A stretch of 64,000 nt of DNA from Gaetbulibacter sp. 4G1 (GTDB taxonomy: Bacteria; Bacteroidota; Bacteroidia; Flavobacteriales; Flavobacteriaceae). A program made the position numbers and the translations under genes. The notes below the pieces were generated by a model. The model was given only the letters and a program-made list of their open reading frames with translations, ran no database searches and was not told where the DNA came from. Location of the stretch: contig NZ_MDVN01000022.1 in assembly GCF_002741945.1 (NCBI RefSeq), positions 558,001 through 622,000 of the forward strand. Reading direction: 5' to 3'. Position 1 is the stretch's first letter. Every line of letters starts with the position of its first letter. Shown piece by piece: positions 17,162 to 24,498 of the stretch.

Positions 17162-17308
17162 GTAACGTTTCACAACAACGTGTATAGTTCATTGCTAGTT
17201 TGTGTGTACTCGGAAAATCCTACGGATTTCCATCTGGTTCGCTTTCTTTTGTTAACTTAGTTCTTGCCAACACAACTAACCATACGGGTACACGTTCGGC
17301 GGTAATTA
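17162..17308 (+). repeat. attC-like site 1
   Basis: AAC at 17174, GTT at 17294. The inner arms AACGTGTA (17177-17184) and TACACGTT (17289-17296) are perfect inverted repeats, and a central hairpin GGAAAATCC-TAC-GGATTTCC lies between. The preceding 15 bases at 17162-17176 match the reverse complement of the start of cassette 1 at 12 of 15 positions. Confidence 0.72.
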
Positions 17309-17324
17309 ACTCACTCAATTCTGA

Positions 17325-17684
17325 ATGAAATATCTGAAAACAAAAAAAGCGACTGATTGGCCAAAAAGAAAAAGTTGGAAAGAAAAGTTTATTAGCGGAA
17401 TTTTGTTTTTTATACCAACAGCAAACCCTAACTATGAAAACAGAATGTATTTGGTAAAAAGCTGGTTAATCGAATTTTTAGAAACTGACGGAGAACTTTT
17501 ACCTTGGAGAGAAATTGCATTGGGCGAAAATGAAAACCCTATTTTTGCTGGGCCAGACAAACGGAATCATGGATTTTGGTGCGATACGAATATGAAATTT
17601 GAGGATTTTGAAAACATACCAATTGACAAAAATGAATTTGAACGACTTTGGAAAATGACCGGAGTAAAGGCATTAGAAATATAA
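17325..17684 (+). CDS. Conserved hypothetical protein, cassette 2
   Basis: A 119-residue protein whose function I do not recognise. It opens with a strongly basic segment (MKYLKTKKATDWPKRKSWKE), has one short hydrophobic stretch (GILFFIPTAN, residues 27-36), then a soluble domain with many Trp and acidic residues (YLVKSWLIEFLE, PWREIAL, GFWCDTNMKF, FERLWKMTG). There is no clear signal peptide or lipobox. It is the single gene of a 527-base cassette, starting 31 bases after the GTT core and ending 3 bases before the next palindrome. That tight fit to the cassette limits is typical of integron cassettes. Confidence 0.7.
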   Translation: MKYLKTKKATDWPKRKSWKEKFISGILFFIPTANPNYENRMYLVKSWLIEFLETDGELLPWREIALGENENPIFAGPDKRNHGFWCDTNMKFEDFENIPIDKNEFERLWKMTGVKALEI

Positions 17685-17687
17685 AAA

Positions 17688-17834
17688 AACTACCGTCAAC
17701 AATGTGTAAAAATAATTGCTCAATTTTGGGCTTAACCAAAGGTAGTTGCAAGTTTACTACATCTGATTTTCCTGCTGAAAATCCTCGCACGTAAACCCGC
17801 AACCATTCTTATTCGAGACCGTTGTAGGTAATTA
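17688..17834 (+). repeat. attC-like site 2
   Basis: AAC at 17698 (in AACTACCGTCAAC), GTT at 17821. A central hairpin GATTTTC-CTGC-TGAAAATC is present. The left end is the reverse complement of the start of cassette 2 (GTTCGGCGGTAATT versus GTTGACGGTAGTT) allowing a one-base gap. Confidence 0.68.
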
Positions 17835-17850
17835 AAACAAACCTTTGCGA

Positions 17851-18552
17851 ATGAATGACTATTTAATAATTACATTGATTTTACTGCTTTATTTTTCACC
17901 AGTATTTTATCAATTATACTTATTATCAAAAGAACGAAAGGAAGAAAACAAAAAGCTGCTCAAAAGATTATTACGTTTTACAAAATACAGTTTTTTATTT
18001 CTAATTTTCATTGCAATTGTGTTTGGAATTTTAAGCCATACAAACTACTTGAATTACGAAAAACCTATGACTTTTGACAAGTACGACCAAATCACATTTC
18101 AGAACTTCCGAGGTTTAGAATTTTTTAAAAAGTCACTCTATGGAAATGAAAGATTTGCTTATGTCGTAACGACAATAGATAGTGAAATTGATGACAATTC
18201 TGTAATTGTACAATCATTATTCTATCCTTCACGCTCTTTCGTTTATAAAAAAAATACTAATAGCACGGAACTCTTAACTCACGAAAAGTATCACATCAAA
18301 ATCACAGAATTGTTTGCTCGTAAAGCAAAACAAGAAATATCTGATTTAAAGATTTTAGATGAAGACAAAATAGAGGGAATAATAAAAGATGTAAAAATTA
18401 AAGAAAGAGCTTTTCAAAAAGAGTATGATTACAATACTTTTCACAGCTATGTATTAAGTGAACAAAAAAGATACGAGAAAGAAGTTGATAGTTTATTAAC
18501 TTCGTTAAACCAATACAAAAACCCAAAAATCATAATTGATGACAAAAATTAA
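17851..18552 (+). CDS. Membrane protein with an HExxH motif, cassette 3 gene A
   Basis: A 233-residue protein. The ATG at 17851 is preferred over a TTG at 17845. There are two membrane segments (residues about 4-24 and 48-67) joined by a basic, charged loop, then a domain of about 165 residues. That domain contains LLTHEKYHIKITELFARKA, where HEKYH fits the zinc-metallopeptidase HExxH pattern and the surrounding helix resembles the DUF922-type HExxH family of Bacteroidota. This is a resemblance, not a proven call. The C-terminal part is a long charged helix. It overlaps the downstream lipoprotein gene by 14 bases, so the pair is probably translated together. Confidence 0.68.
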   Translation: MNDYLIITLILLLYFSPVFYQLYLLSKERKEENKKLLKRLLRFTKYSFLFLIFIAIVFGILSHTNYLNYEKPMTFDKYDQITFQNFRGLEFFKKSLYGNERFAYVVTTIDSEIDDNSVIVQSLFYPSRSFVYKKNTNSTELLTHEKYHIKITELFARKAKQEISDLKILDEDKIEGIIKDVKIKERAFQKEYDYNTFHSYVLSEQKRYEKEVDSLLTSLNQYKNPKIIIDDKN

Positions 18553-19294
18553 GTACATCCTTTTAGCAATTATCTGCTTAGCATTGACCAATTGTAAAAC
18601 CGAAGAACACGAATTCCCATTAGATAAAAGATATTGGGATACAAATGATTATGACAAAGCAATTCTTGAATTAAGATTTGGTTACGAAGACGATGAAAAA
18701 AAACCGACTTTTGACAATCCAGAACAAAGAATAATAGTAGAAAAATTGACGGACGAACAAAATTTCAAAGTAGTACTAAAAGACAATGAATTAGGTACAA
18801 AACATCGAAATGCAGTTGCAACAGAATTTTTTGAACATTGGAGAGATATGCATCAAATTTACCAAGCAACTGACCGAAAGGATATGTATGTTTATGACAT
18901 AGAAATGTTGGCTGTTTGGCAATATGGTTTGAGTTTGCAACTTGACTACTTTAAATTAGGAAATGACGAAATATTAGAAAGTGCAGACGACCCAAATTCT
19001 TCAAGAGTCAAGAATGTTATTAACTCAAACATTGGTACTTTAATTGACAATTATATTATTTATTTGGATGAGATAAACGAAGAAAAGGCATTTTCGGAAA
19101 AAGGAAAAACAAAACTTGCTGACGGAATAAATAAATACTTTACTCAACTGATTGAACTTTATCCTGACGCAAATTATAGCGGAATGAAAAAGAAAGTGGA
19201 ATTGATGCTTAAAAAGAGTGAGTCTGACAAAATCAAATCGTCTCTGACAAAATTAATTGAGTTAATCGATTCAAAGAAAAAAACGGAAGAATAA
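18539..19294 (+). CDS. Hypothetical lipoprotein, cassette 3 gene B
   Basis: A 251-residue lipoprotein. The start is the ATG at 18539; a TTG three bases upstream is less likely. MTKIKYILLAIICLALTNC gives a lipobox Cys at residue 19. The mature part is acidic, mostly helical and rich in Tyr and Trp (KRYWDTNDYDKAILELRF, EFFEHWRDMHQIYQ, MLAVWQYGLSLQLDYF), with a charged C-terminal helix. I recognise no family. It overlaps the HExxH membrane protein gene by 14 bases and shares its cassette. Its stop codon (19292-19294) lies inside the next palindrome's left arm. A partnership with the membrane protein is inferred from the overlap alone. Confidence 0.68.
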   Translation: MTKIKYILLAIICLALTNCKTEEHEFPLDKRYWDTNDYDKAILELRFGYEDDEKKPTFDNPEQRIIVEKLTDEQNFKVVLKDNELGTKHRNAVATEFFEHWRDMHQIYQATDRKDMYVYDIEMLAVWQYGLSLQLDYFKLGNDEILESADDPNSSRVKNVINSNIGTLIDNYIIYLDEINEEKAFSEKGKTKLADGINKYFTQLIELYPDANYSGMKKKVELMLKKSESDKIKSSLTKLIELIDSKKKTEE

Positions 19295-19440
19295 CTACCT
19301 ACAACACCATGTATAATTAATTGCTTTGGGCGTTGTTTATTTGGAAAATTCCTTCGGAATTTTCTCGCGTTCGTTTTTGTTTACTAAATTAGTTGCTTAA
19401 CCCCGTAACGAACCATACACAAAACCGTTAGCTGTAATTA
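19292..19440 (+). repeat. attC-like site 3
   Basis: AAC at 19303, GTT at 19427. It has a central perfect hairpin GAAAATTCC-TTC-GGAATTTTC and is clearly related to site 1 downstream of it (TCGCGTTCGTTTTTGTT versus GGTTCGCTTTCTTTTGTT). The left end, 19292-19305, is the reverse complement of the start of cassette 3 at 13 of 14 positions. Confidence 0.75.
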
Positions 19441-19459
19441 AAACTCAATGAATCATTAA

Positions 19460-20062
19460 ATGAGTTATACTAAATTAGAAAAAGAGATTGAAAAATATTA
19501 TAAGTCAAATAATATGGCTTTTACATATAATTCATCAACGACAACCAAGGAAGAGCAAGAAAAAAGACTGAAAGAGTATAATATAATTCGTGATATTATT
19601 GTTGAAAAATGGAAAGATGAAAAAAAATATAAGGAACTTATTTCTTGCGCCCACGGAGGTTGGTTTTCATATGAAGATTTTACAAAACCTTTAGCCGAAT
19701 ATTTTATAAAACATAACGAGTTGTTACTTCTAAAAGTACTTTGTGAAAGAGATATAAGATTTAAAATTGAAGACACTTTGAAATGCTTAAAAAGAGTAAA
19801 AGAAGACTATCCAGAAATTACTACTGAACAAATGGCTTCTTTCAATTTAAAAGAATATCAAAAAACTAATTCATATCATCCTATTGGAGATTTATCTAAT
19901 TGGAGAAAAAAATCGTTATCGTTATTGAATAGATACATAGAACTTTTAAAGCTTACTAATGATACTGATTATTTAAAAATGATAGCTAGTATACATGAAA
20001 AGACAAGTGATTTGACAATTAAAAAATCTGACTTAAAACATATTAAGCATAAATTAAAATAA
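19460..20062 (+). CDS. Hypothetical cytoplasmic protein, cassette 4
   Basis: A 200-residue lysine-rich, helical protein with no signal peptide or membrane segment. I recognise no family. Visible segments are an N-terminal charged helix (TKLEKEIEKYYKSNN), a region with two His and two Trp (SCAHGGWFSYEDFTKPLAEYF), a likely helical repeat part (LLLLKVLCERDIRFKIEDTL), and a basic C-terminus (KKSDLKHIKHKLK). The helix pairs could be a short ARM/TPR-like scaffold, but that is a guess. It is the only gene in a 703-base cassette, and its stop is immediately followed by the next palindrome. Confidence 0.65.
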   Translation: MSYTKLEKEIEKYYKSNNMAFTYNSSTTTKEEQEKRLKEYNIIRDIIVEKWKDEKKYKELISCAHGGWFSYEDFTKPLAEYFIKHNELLLLKVLCERDIRFKIEDTLKCLKRVKEDYPEITTEQMASFNLKEYQKTNSYHPIGDLSNWRKKSLSLLNRYIELLKLTNDTDYLKMIASIHEKTSDLTIKKSDLKHIKHKLK

Positions 20063-20143
20063 AACTACAGCTAACAATGGCTAAAATCATAGCTGCCCTC
20101 TGGGACAGCAACGCTTTTTAGCCGTAACCGTTAAAATCGAATT
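20063..20143 (+). repeat. attC-like site 4, the most classical in form
   Basis: AAC at 20073, GTT at 20130, giving a compact site of about 60 bases between triplets. The arms GGCTAAAA / TTTTAGCC are perfect, an inner stem GCTGCCC / GGGACAGC has one extra A, and the apical loop is TCT. The left end AACTACAGCTAAC is the reverse complement of the start of cassette 4 at 12 of 13 positions. Confidence 0.78.
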
Positions 20144-20164
20144 ACAAATACTAATCTTGAAATT

Positions 20165-20515
20165 ATGTTGACTGATATCATTCCGAAATTACCAATGCGT
20201 GACAAAAATGTTACCAGAGCATTTTATATAGATAAGTTAGGCTTTAAAGAAATAGGCGATTATGAAGCGTATTTAATGGTTCGAAAAGATAAAATAGAAA
20301 TTCATTTCTTTGAATTCAAGGAACTTAACCCTAAAGAAAATTACGGACAAGTTTATATTAGGACCAATGGCATAGACAATTTTTACCAAACATTATTAAA
20401 CGATAAAATAAAAATACATCCAAACGGGAAATTGGAATCAAAACCTTGGGGCCAAAAGGAGTTCTCATTACTTGATCCAGATACTAACCTGTTAACCTTT
20501 GGACAAAGCATTTAA
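20165..20515 (+). CDS. Bleomycin-resistance-like VOC protein, cassette 5
   Basis: A 116-residue VOC-fold protein close in layout to bleomycin-binding proteins. DIIPKLPMRDKNVTRAFYIDKLGF is the first beta-alpha unit. EIHFFEFKELNP, GQVYIRTNGIDNFYQTL and KPWGQKEFSLLDPDTNLLTFGQ follow in the order seen in the Ble family (W-G-x-x-E-F and the D-P-D-x-N turn). Ble-type proteins sequester glycopeptide antibiotics as dimers without enzymatic activity; whether this one does so is untested. It lies 33 bases after the GTT core of site 4. Resistance-type VOC genes are common integron cargo, which fits the context. Confidence 0.85.
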   Translation: MLTDIIPKLPMRDKNVTRAFYIDKLGFKEIGDYEAYLMVRKDKIEIHFFEFKELNPKENYGQVYIRTNGIDNFYQTLLNDKIKIHPNGKLESKPWGQKEFSLLDPDTNLLTFGQSI

Positions 20516-20573
20516 ATAAGGTTTGCAACATATAGTTTTTTTCTAAGTCTTTAAATTAAAAAAAGTAAACAAA

Positions 20574-21569
20574 ATGAGATTCTTCACAATGTTTCTATTC
20601 TTAAGCATTTACACCTCTTCTTTTGGGCAGAAAATGAAAGTGTTAAAATCGTTTAAACATTATTCAGTTATAGTAAATAATGATACAATAAACTACCACA
20701 CCTTTTCAAAAAAGAGTATAGACTCTACAAAAACTCTTTTGGTATATGTTCAAGGATCAAGTGCTAAGTCTCTTTATCAAACAATGGAAAAAGACGGAAA
20801 AAACTATGTAGGGACTGTCATTCCCTTCGATTTTAGTTTATTACCTGATGACTACTTGTTTGTAGTAATATCAAAAAAAGGATTTCCTTTCCTGACAAAA
20901 ATGGATGAAAAATTTCCAATTCCAAAATCATATTATGAAAATCAAACATTAGATTATCGAACTTTCCAAACCGACCAAGTAATCAATAACTTAACAGAGA
21001 AACATAAAAATCATTTTGGAAAAATTATCGCGCTTGGGCATTCTGAAGGAAGTGATGTAATTGCCAAATTAGGAACCATAAATAAAAACATTACGCACTT
21101 TGGTTATTGGTCAGGTGGAGGAAATACACAATTTATTGACTTCATTACTTTCGTAAGAAAAAAAGTAGATAAAGGACAGATTAGCGAAGAAGAAGCTCTG
21201 AAAGAAATAAATTCAATCTTTGAAGATTTAAAAAAGATAATGGCAGACCCAAAATCAACAGACAAATTTTGGGCAGGCAAAAATAACAGTTATAATCGGT
21301 GGAGCACTTTTTCAGAACCTCCCATCGATAACCTAATAAAGATATCAAAACCTATATTTGTCGCCATTGGCACAAAAGACCGAGCCGTAGCACTTGAATC
21401 AGCTTACTTAATTCCAACAGAATTTATAAGGAAACAAAAAGATAACTTAACATTTAAAGTTTATCCAGATTTAGACCACGGATTTGGAAAAGAAATAGGA
21501 AAAGGAAAGTTTGAAAAACACTGGAACGATGTTTTTCTAGACTTTTTAAATTGGGTAAACGGAGAATAA
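20574..21569 (+). CDS. Secreted alpha/beta-hydrolase, cassette 5
   Basis: A 331-residue protein with a signal peptide (MRFFTMFLFLSIYTSSFG, cleavage near residue 19). The hydrolase triad is visible: IIALGHSEGSDVIAKLG holds the nucleophile in G-H-S-E-G, FVAIGTKDRAVALES supplies the Asp, and DLDHGFGKE the His. The insert between nucleophile and acid (about 100 residues) forms the lid. The substrate is unknown; dipeptidyl-peptidase-like and serine-esterase families share this pattern. It is 58 bases downstream of the VOC gene with only a weak half-site between them, so they are either a two-gene cassette or two cassettes whose junction has decayed. Confidence 0.82.
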   Translation: MRFFTMFLFLSIYTSSFGQKMKVLKSFKHYSVIVNNDTINYHTFSKKSIDSTKTLLVYVQGSSAKSLYQTMEKDGKNYVGTVIPFDFSLLPDDYLFVVISKKGFPFLTKMDEKFPIPKSYYENQTLDYRTFQTDQVINNLTEKHKNHFGKIIALGHSEGSDVIAKLGTINKNITHFGYWSGGGNTQFIDFITFVRKKVDKGQISEEEALKEINSIFEDLKKIMADPKSTDKFWAGKNNSYNRWSTFSEPPIDNLIKISKPIFVAIGTKDRAVALESAYLIPTEFIRKQKDNLTFKVYPDLDHGFGKEIGKGKFEKHWNDVFLDFLNWVNGE

Positions 21570-21572
21570 AAT

Positions 21573-21652
21573 GTATACTAACAACGCATATAAAAAATAG
21601 TGTTTAAAGAAAACCCGCTGCTTTTCATATACAAGTCGTTAGCAACAATTAT
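21573..21652 (+). repeat. attC-like site 5
   Basis: AAC at 21580, GTT at 21638, preceded by GTATACTAAC. The arms are imperfect (AACGCATATAAA against CATATACAAGTCGTT). The match to the start of cassette 5 is poor, about 9 of 14. The same TATACTAAC appears at the start of site 0. Confidence 0.6.
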
Positions 21653-21699
21653 AAAGAAAAACTTGCGTTCTAAATTTGACAATCAAATATTATAAGTCA

Positions 21700-22341
21700 A
21701 TGAATGTTTTTCAATTTGATTTTTTCTACAATAAAAATACTATCCTAAAGAAAAAGTTATTACCACTAACAGCATTGTTTTGTTTGCTCAATTTAAATGC
21801 CCAAGTAACATTTAGAATAGAATCTGGAGTTCTTTTAAAAACTGACTCTGATAATTTAGGTTTATTGCTCAATATTGAACCTAAAGTTAAAGCTTCAGAA
21901 AATACTGTAATTGGGTTAAGATTTGGAATTGCAATAAATCCTCAAAAAATTAGGATTGATAATAGTACATCATTTTTTATAGATGAATTAGATGATAATA
22001 GTATCATTTCTTTTGTCTCAACTTATGATTATTATCTGAATGCAAAAAACCATCGTCCATACGTAGGGTTAGGTCTGGGGTATTATTTGTTTAATGATAT
22101 AGATATTTCTGACCGAAATAGTGGCTCTACAGATATATTGGAAGGAAGTGTGAAGAATAAGTTGGGCTTTCTATTAAGAGGTGGGCTTGAAATTAGAAAT
22201 ACAAGATATGGTTTAGAGTATAATTTTATCCCGAAAGCTGATATTAAGATACCTAATGGACAAACAGTAGGTACAATAGATAACAGCTATTTTGGACTTT
22301 CCATTGGATTTACAATTGGTGGTGGAAAAAATTCAATTTGA
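21700..22341 (+). CDS. Outer-membrane beta-barrel-like protein, cassette 6
   Basis: About 213 residues from the ATG at 21700. The frame is also open to a TTG at 21676. The hydrophobic signal peptide is internal to this reading (LKKKLLPLTALFCLLNLNAQ, with cleavage after NAQ), which leaves an unusual N-terminal extension of about 15 residues, so the true start could be a non-ATG codon near 21739. The mature part alternates short amphipathic strands and turns (TVIGLRFGIAINPQ, HRPYVGLGLGYYLFN, GFLLRGGLEIRNTRYGLEYNF) and ends YFGLSIGFTIGGGKNSI, the pattern of an eight-stranded outer-membrane barrel. It is the only gene of the last cassette. A pore or adhesin role is not decided. Confidence 0.72.
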   Translation: MNVFQFDFFYNKNTILKKKLLPLTALFCLLNLNAQVTFRIESGVLLKTDSDNLGLLLNIEPKVKASENTVIGLRFGIAINPQKIRIDNSTSFFIDELDDNSIISFVSTYDYYLNAKNHRPYVGLGLGYYLFNDIDISDRNSGSTDILEGSVKNKLGFLLRGGLEIRNTRYGLEYNFIPKADIKIPNGQTVGTIDNSYFGLSIGFTIGGGKNSI

Positions 22342-22346
22342 TGAAT

Positions 22347-22440
22347 AATAACACTTGCTAACAACGTATATAGTTGCTTTAACACGCAACGAAATCAAAT
22401 CACACACTAAACCACACTCAACGGTATTAAGTTAGCTCCA
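22347..22440 (+). repeat. attC-like site 6, right edge of the array
   Basis: AAC at 22360, GTT at 22431; the outer arms GCTAAC / GTTAGC are perfectly complementary. An inner hairpin GTTGC...GCAAC lies at 22373-22390. The left end, 22347-22362, is the reverse complement of the start of cassette 6 at 12 of 16 positions. It ends about 6 bases before the pyk stop. Confidence 0.7.
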
Positions 22441-22445
22441 AAATA

Positions 22446-23888
22446 TTACAGACTACAGCTTGTAATTTCAGTAACACGCAAGGTATTTACCATACCTTTC
22501 TCTTTTATTGGCATAGCGGCTAGGCTTATTAGCATATCACCAACTTCTAAGTAACCTTTTTTGCAAGCGATGGCATTTACATCTTCAATGGTTTCATCAG
22601 TACTTACAAACTTATCGTAATAAAAGGCTTTTACACCCCAAAGCAAGCTTAAACGTGTTAAAATACGCTTGTTTGATGTAAAAACTAAAATATGTGACGA
22701 TGGTCTCCAAGCCGAAATTTGAAATGCCGTATAACCACTATTCGTTAAAGTTGAAATGGCTTTTGCATTAATTTCGTTAGCCATAAGTGCTGCATGATAA
22801 CAAATTGATTTTGTTATATAACGATTGGTTCGAATATGCGGTGGTAATTGCGGGACTTGTATTAAATCTGAATTTTCGACACTTTTAAGAATATCTGCCA
22901 TTTGTTTTATAACCTGTACAGGGTAACTCCCTACAGAGGTTTCGCCAGAAAGCATTACTGCATCTGCGCCATCCATAACTGAATTGGCAACATCGTTTAC
23001 CTCAGCTCTTGTTGGTGTTAAACTGGAAATCATGGTTTCCATCATTTGGGTAGCAATAATTACTGGAATCCTTGCTTTTTTTGCTCTTAACACTAATTGT
23101 TTTTGAATAAGAGGCACTTTTTCTGCAGGAACTTCAACACCTAAATCTCCACGAGCTACCATTAACCCATCGCAATGTGCTACAATTTTATCAATATTTT
23201 CAACAGCTTCTGGTTTTTCTATTTTAGCAACAATAGGAATTTTATGCTCACTATGTTCGCTAATTAAATCGCGTAGTTGCATTAAATCTTCTGCATGGCG
23301 TACAAACGATAATGCTATCCAATCTACATCTTGACTAATAGCAAAAATAGCGTCGTCGATATCTTTTTTTGTTAAAGCAGGTTGAGATATATCAGTATTA
23401 GGAAGGTTAACCCCTTTTTTAGATTTTAATGGTCCGCCTTGAATAACACGCGCTTTTACTTCTCTCTTTTTATCTGTAGAAACAACTTCAAAAATTAATT
23501 TTCCGTCATCTAAAAGAATACGTTCTCCAGGTTTTGCATCTTGCGGGAACCTATCATAGGTCATATAAACACGCTCTTTTGTTCCTTCAAAACGTTCGCC
23601 TGTAGCAAAAATTATTTCGTCATCTACATGCACAACAACTTCTTCTTTCATAACTCCTACTCGAAGCTTTGGTCCTTGTAAATCAGCCAGAATTGCTGCT
23701 GTATAACCAAACTCTTTGTTTAGTGCTCGTATCATTTTAATACGGTCTTCAACATCTTTATAATCAGCATGAGAAAAGTTAATTCTAAAAACATCAACGC
23801 CTTCTTCAAGCATTCCTTTTAAAACTTCTTTTGTGCTTGTAGCGGGTCCTAGTGTGGCTACTATTTTGGTTTTTTTTCTTATTGGCAT
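22446..23888 (-). CDS. pyk: Pyruvate kinase
   Basis: A 480-residue pyruvate kinase, converting phosphoenolpyruvate and ADP to pyruvate and ATP. The N-terminus is canonical (RKKTKIVATLGPATST, VFRINFSHADY), the barrel carries IPIVAKIEKPEAVENIDKI with the catalytic Lys, and ATQMMETMISSLTPTRAEVN with the MLSGETSVGSYP segment forms the rest of the active site. The length is normal and the C-terminal regulatory domain is present. The ATG shares a base with the stop of the upstream IPExxxVDY gene (TAATG), so they are translationally coupled. Its 3' end lies only 15 bases from the GTT core of the last attC-like site and was not damaged by the array. Confidence 0.97.
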   Translation of the reverse strand: MPIRKKTKIVATLGPATSTKEVLKGMLEEGVDVFRINFSHADYKDVEDRIKMIRALNKEFGYTAAILADLQGPKLRVGVMKEEVVVHVDDEIIFATGERFEGTKERVYMTYDRFPQDAKPGERILLDDGKLIFEVVSTDKKREVKARVIQGGPLKSKKGVNLPNTDISQPALTKKDIDDAIFAISQDVDWIALSFVRHAEDLMQLRDLISEHSEHKIPIVAKIEKPEAVENIDKIVAHCDGLMVARGDLGVEVPAEKVPLIQKQLVLRAKKARIPVIIATQMMETMISSLTPTRAEVNDVANSVMDGADAVMLSGETSVGSYPVQVIKQMADILKSVENSDLIQVPQLPPHIRTNRYITKSICYHAALMANEINAKAISTLTNSGYTAFQISAWRPSSHILVFTSNKRILTRLSLLWGVKAFYYDKFVSTDETIEDVNAIACKKGYLEVGDMLISLAAMPIKEKGMVNTLRVTEITSCSL

Positions 23889-24376
23889 TAGCTAAAAATT
23901 AAATTGTCTTTTGATTTTAGTTGATTCACATCAACGCTATAGGCAGTTACAATTTGTGGGATATTTAAAATACTACTTAATATATATGCTTCTTTACTAA
24001 AACTATTATCATTATCTATTTTTAAAAAATAGTTTACACCTTTATATTCTGGTATTAAATTAAATGTTTTTATAATCTGCTCTTGTGCTGTAAATAATGA
24101 TTGTTGACTAACTTGCGGTAGTATTTCTTGTGTTTTACAAATATTTGAAACTAAGCTCCACGTTGTTAGTTGTTTATTATCTTCCCATTCAAAAATAGAA
24201 TACACTGATTTATCTTTATTATAGTCTAAATCTGATGGCTTTCTAGTAAGGTTTATACCTAAATGCTTGTTTAAAAGATATGCTAGCCTGTAGTCCTCAA
24301 TAGTACAATGAATAGCAATTAACGTATACAACGCTTCTTCAAAAACATCATCTAAAACAAGTTTGTGAACAGCCAT
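23888..24376 (-). CDS. IPExxxVDY family protein
   Basis: A 162-residue protein of the Bacteroidota IPExxxVDY family. The signature is at about residue 112-122, IPEYKGVNYFL, a slight variant of the IPExxxVDYFL consensus with N for D. The N-terminus reads MAVHKLVLDDVFEEALYTLIAIHC, with no export signal. The function of the family is unknown, but it occurs beside pyk and rnc in many Flavobacteriaceae. The gene is 122 bases after rnc and overlaps pyk by one base, so it is probably co-transcribed with pyk. Confidence 0.88.
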   Translation of the reverse strand: MAVHKLVLDDVFEEALYTLIAIHCTIEDYRLAYLLNKHLGINLTRKPSDLDYNKDKSVYSIFEWEDNKQLTTWSLVSNICKTQEILPQVSQQSLFTAQEQIIKTFNLIPEYKGVNYFLKIDNDNSFSKEAYILSSILNIPQIVTAYSVDVNQLKSKDNLIFS

Positions 24377-24498
24377 AACCTACTTATTAATAGCAGTAAA
24401 TATAAGGTTTAAAATAGTTACTTGTAAAATGTTTGTCCTAATCTTAACGATAAAATGAACTAAAACGTTGTAGTTAACCTACTTAAAAAAATGATTCT

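Larger units (their letters stand above)
16221..22440 (+). mobile_element. Integron-type gene-cassette array without an integrase (CALIN-like)
   Basis: Eight genes on one strand, unrelated in type, are divided by imperfect palindromes that start at an AAC triplet and end at a GTT triplet: AAC/GTT at 17174/17294, 17698/17821, 19303/19427, 20073/20130, 21580/21638 and 22360/22431. The implied cassettes are 16291-17294, 17295-17821, 17822-19427, 19428-20130, 20131-21638 and 21639-22431. For cassettes 1, 3, 4 and 6 the sequence before the final AAC is the reverse complement of the sequence after the cassette's own opening GTT (12/15, 13/14, 13 or more of 14 with one change in the first 13, and 12/16); cassette 2 fits with a one-base gap and cassette 5 fits poorly. 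That is expected if each unit was once a circle joined at its own attC. dinB and pyk flank it as intact housekeeping genes. No integrase, transposase or attI was seen. Confidence 0.75.

Noticed and set aside
16221-22440. Prophage, ICE or transposon explanation for the same-strand gene block
   Set aside because: No integrase, transposase, conjugation, capsid or terminal direct repeats were seen; only cassette-like palindromes separate the genes.
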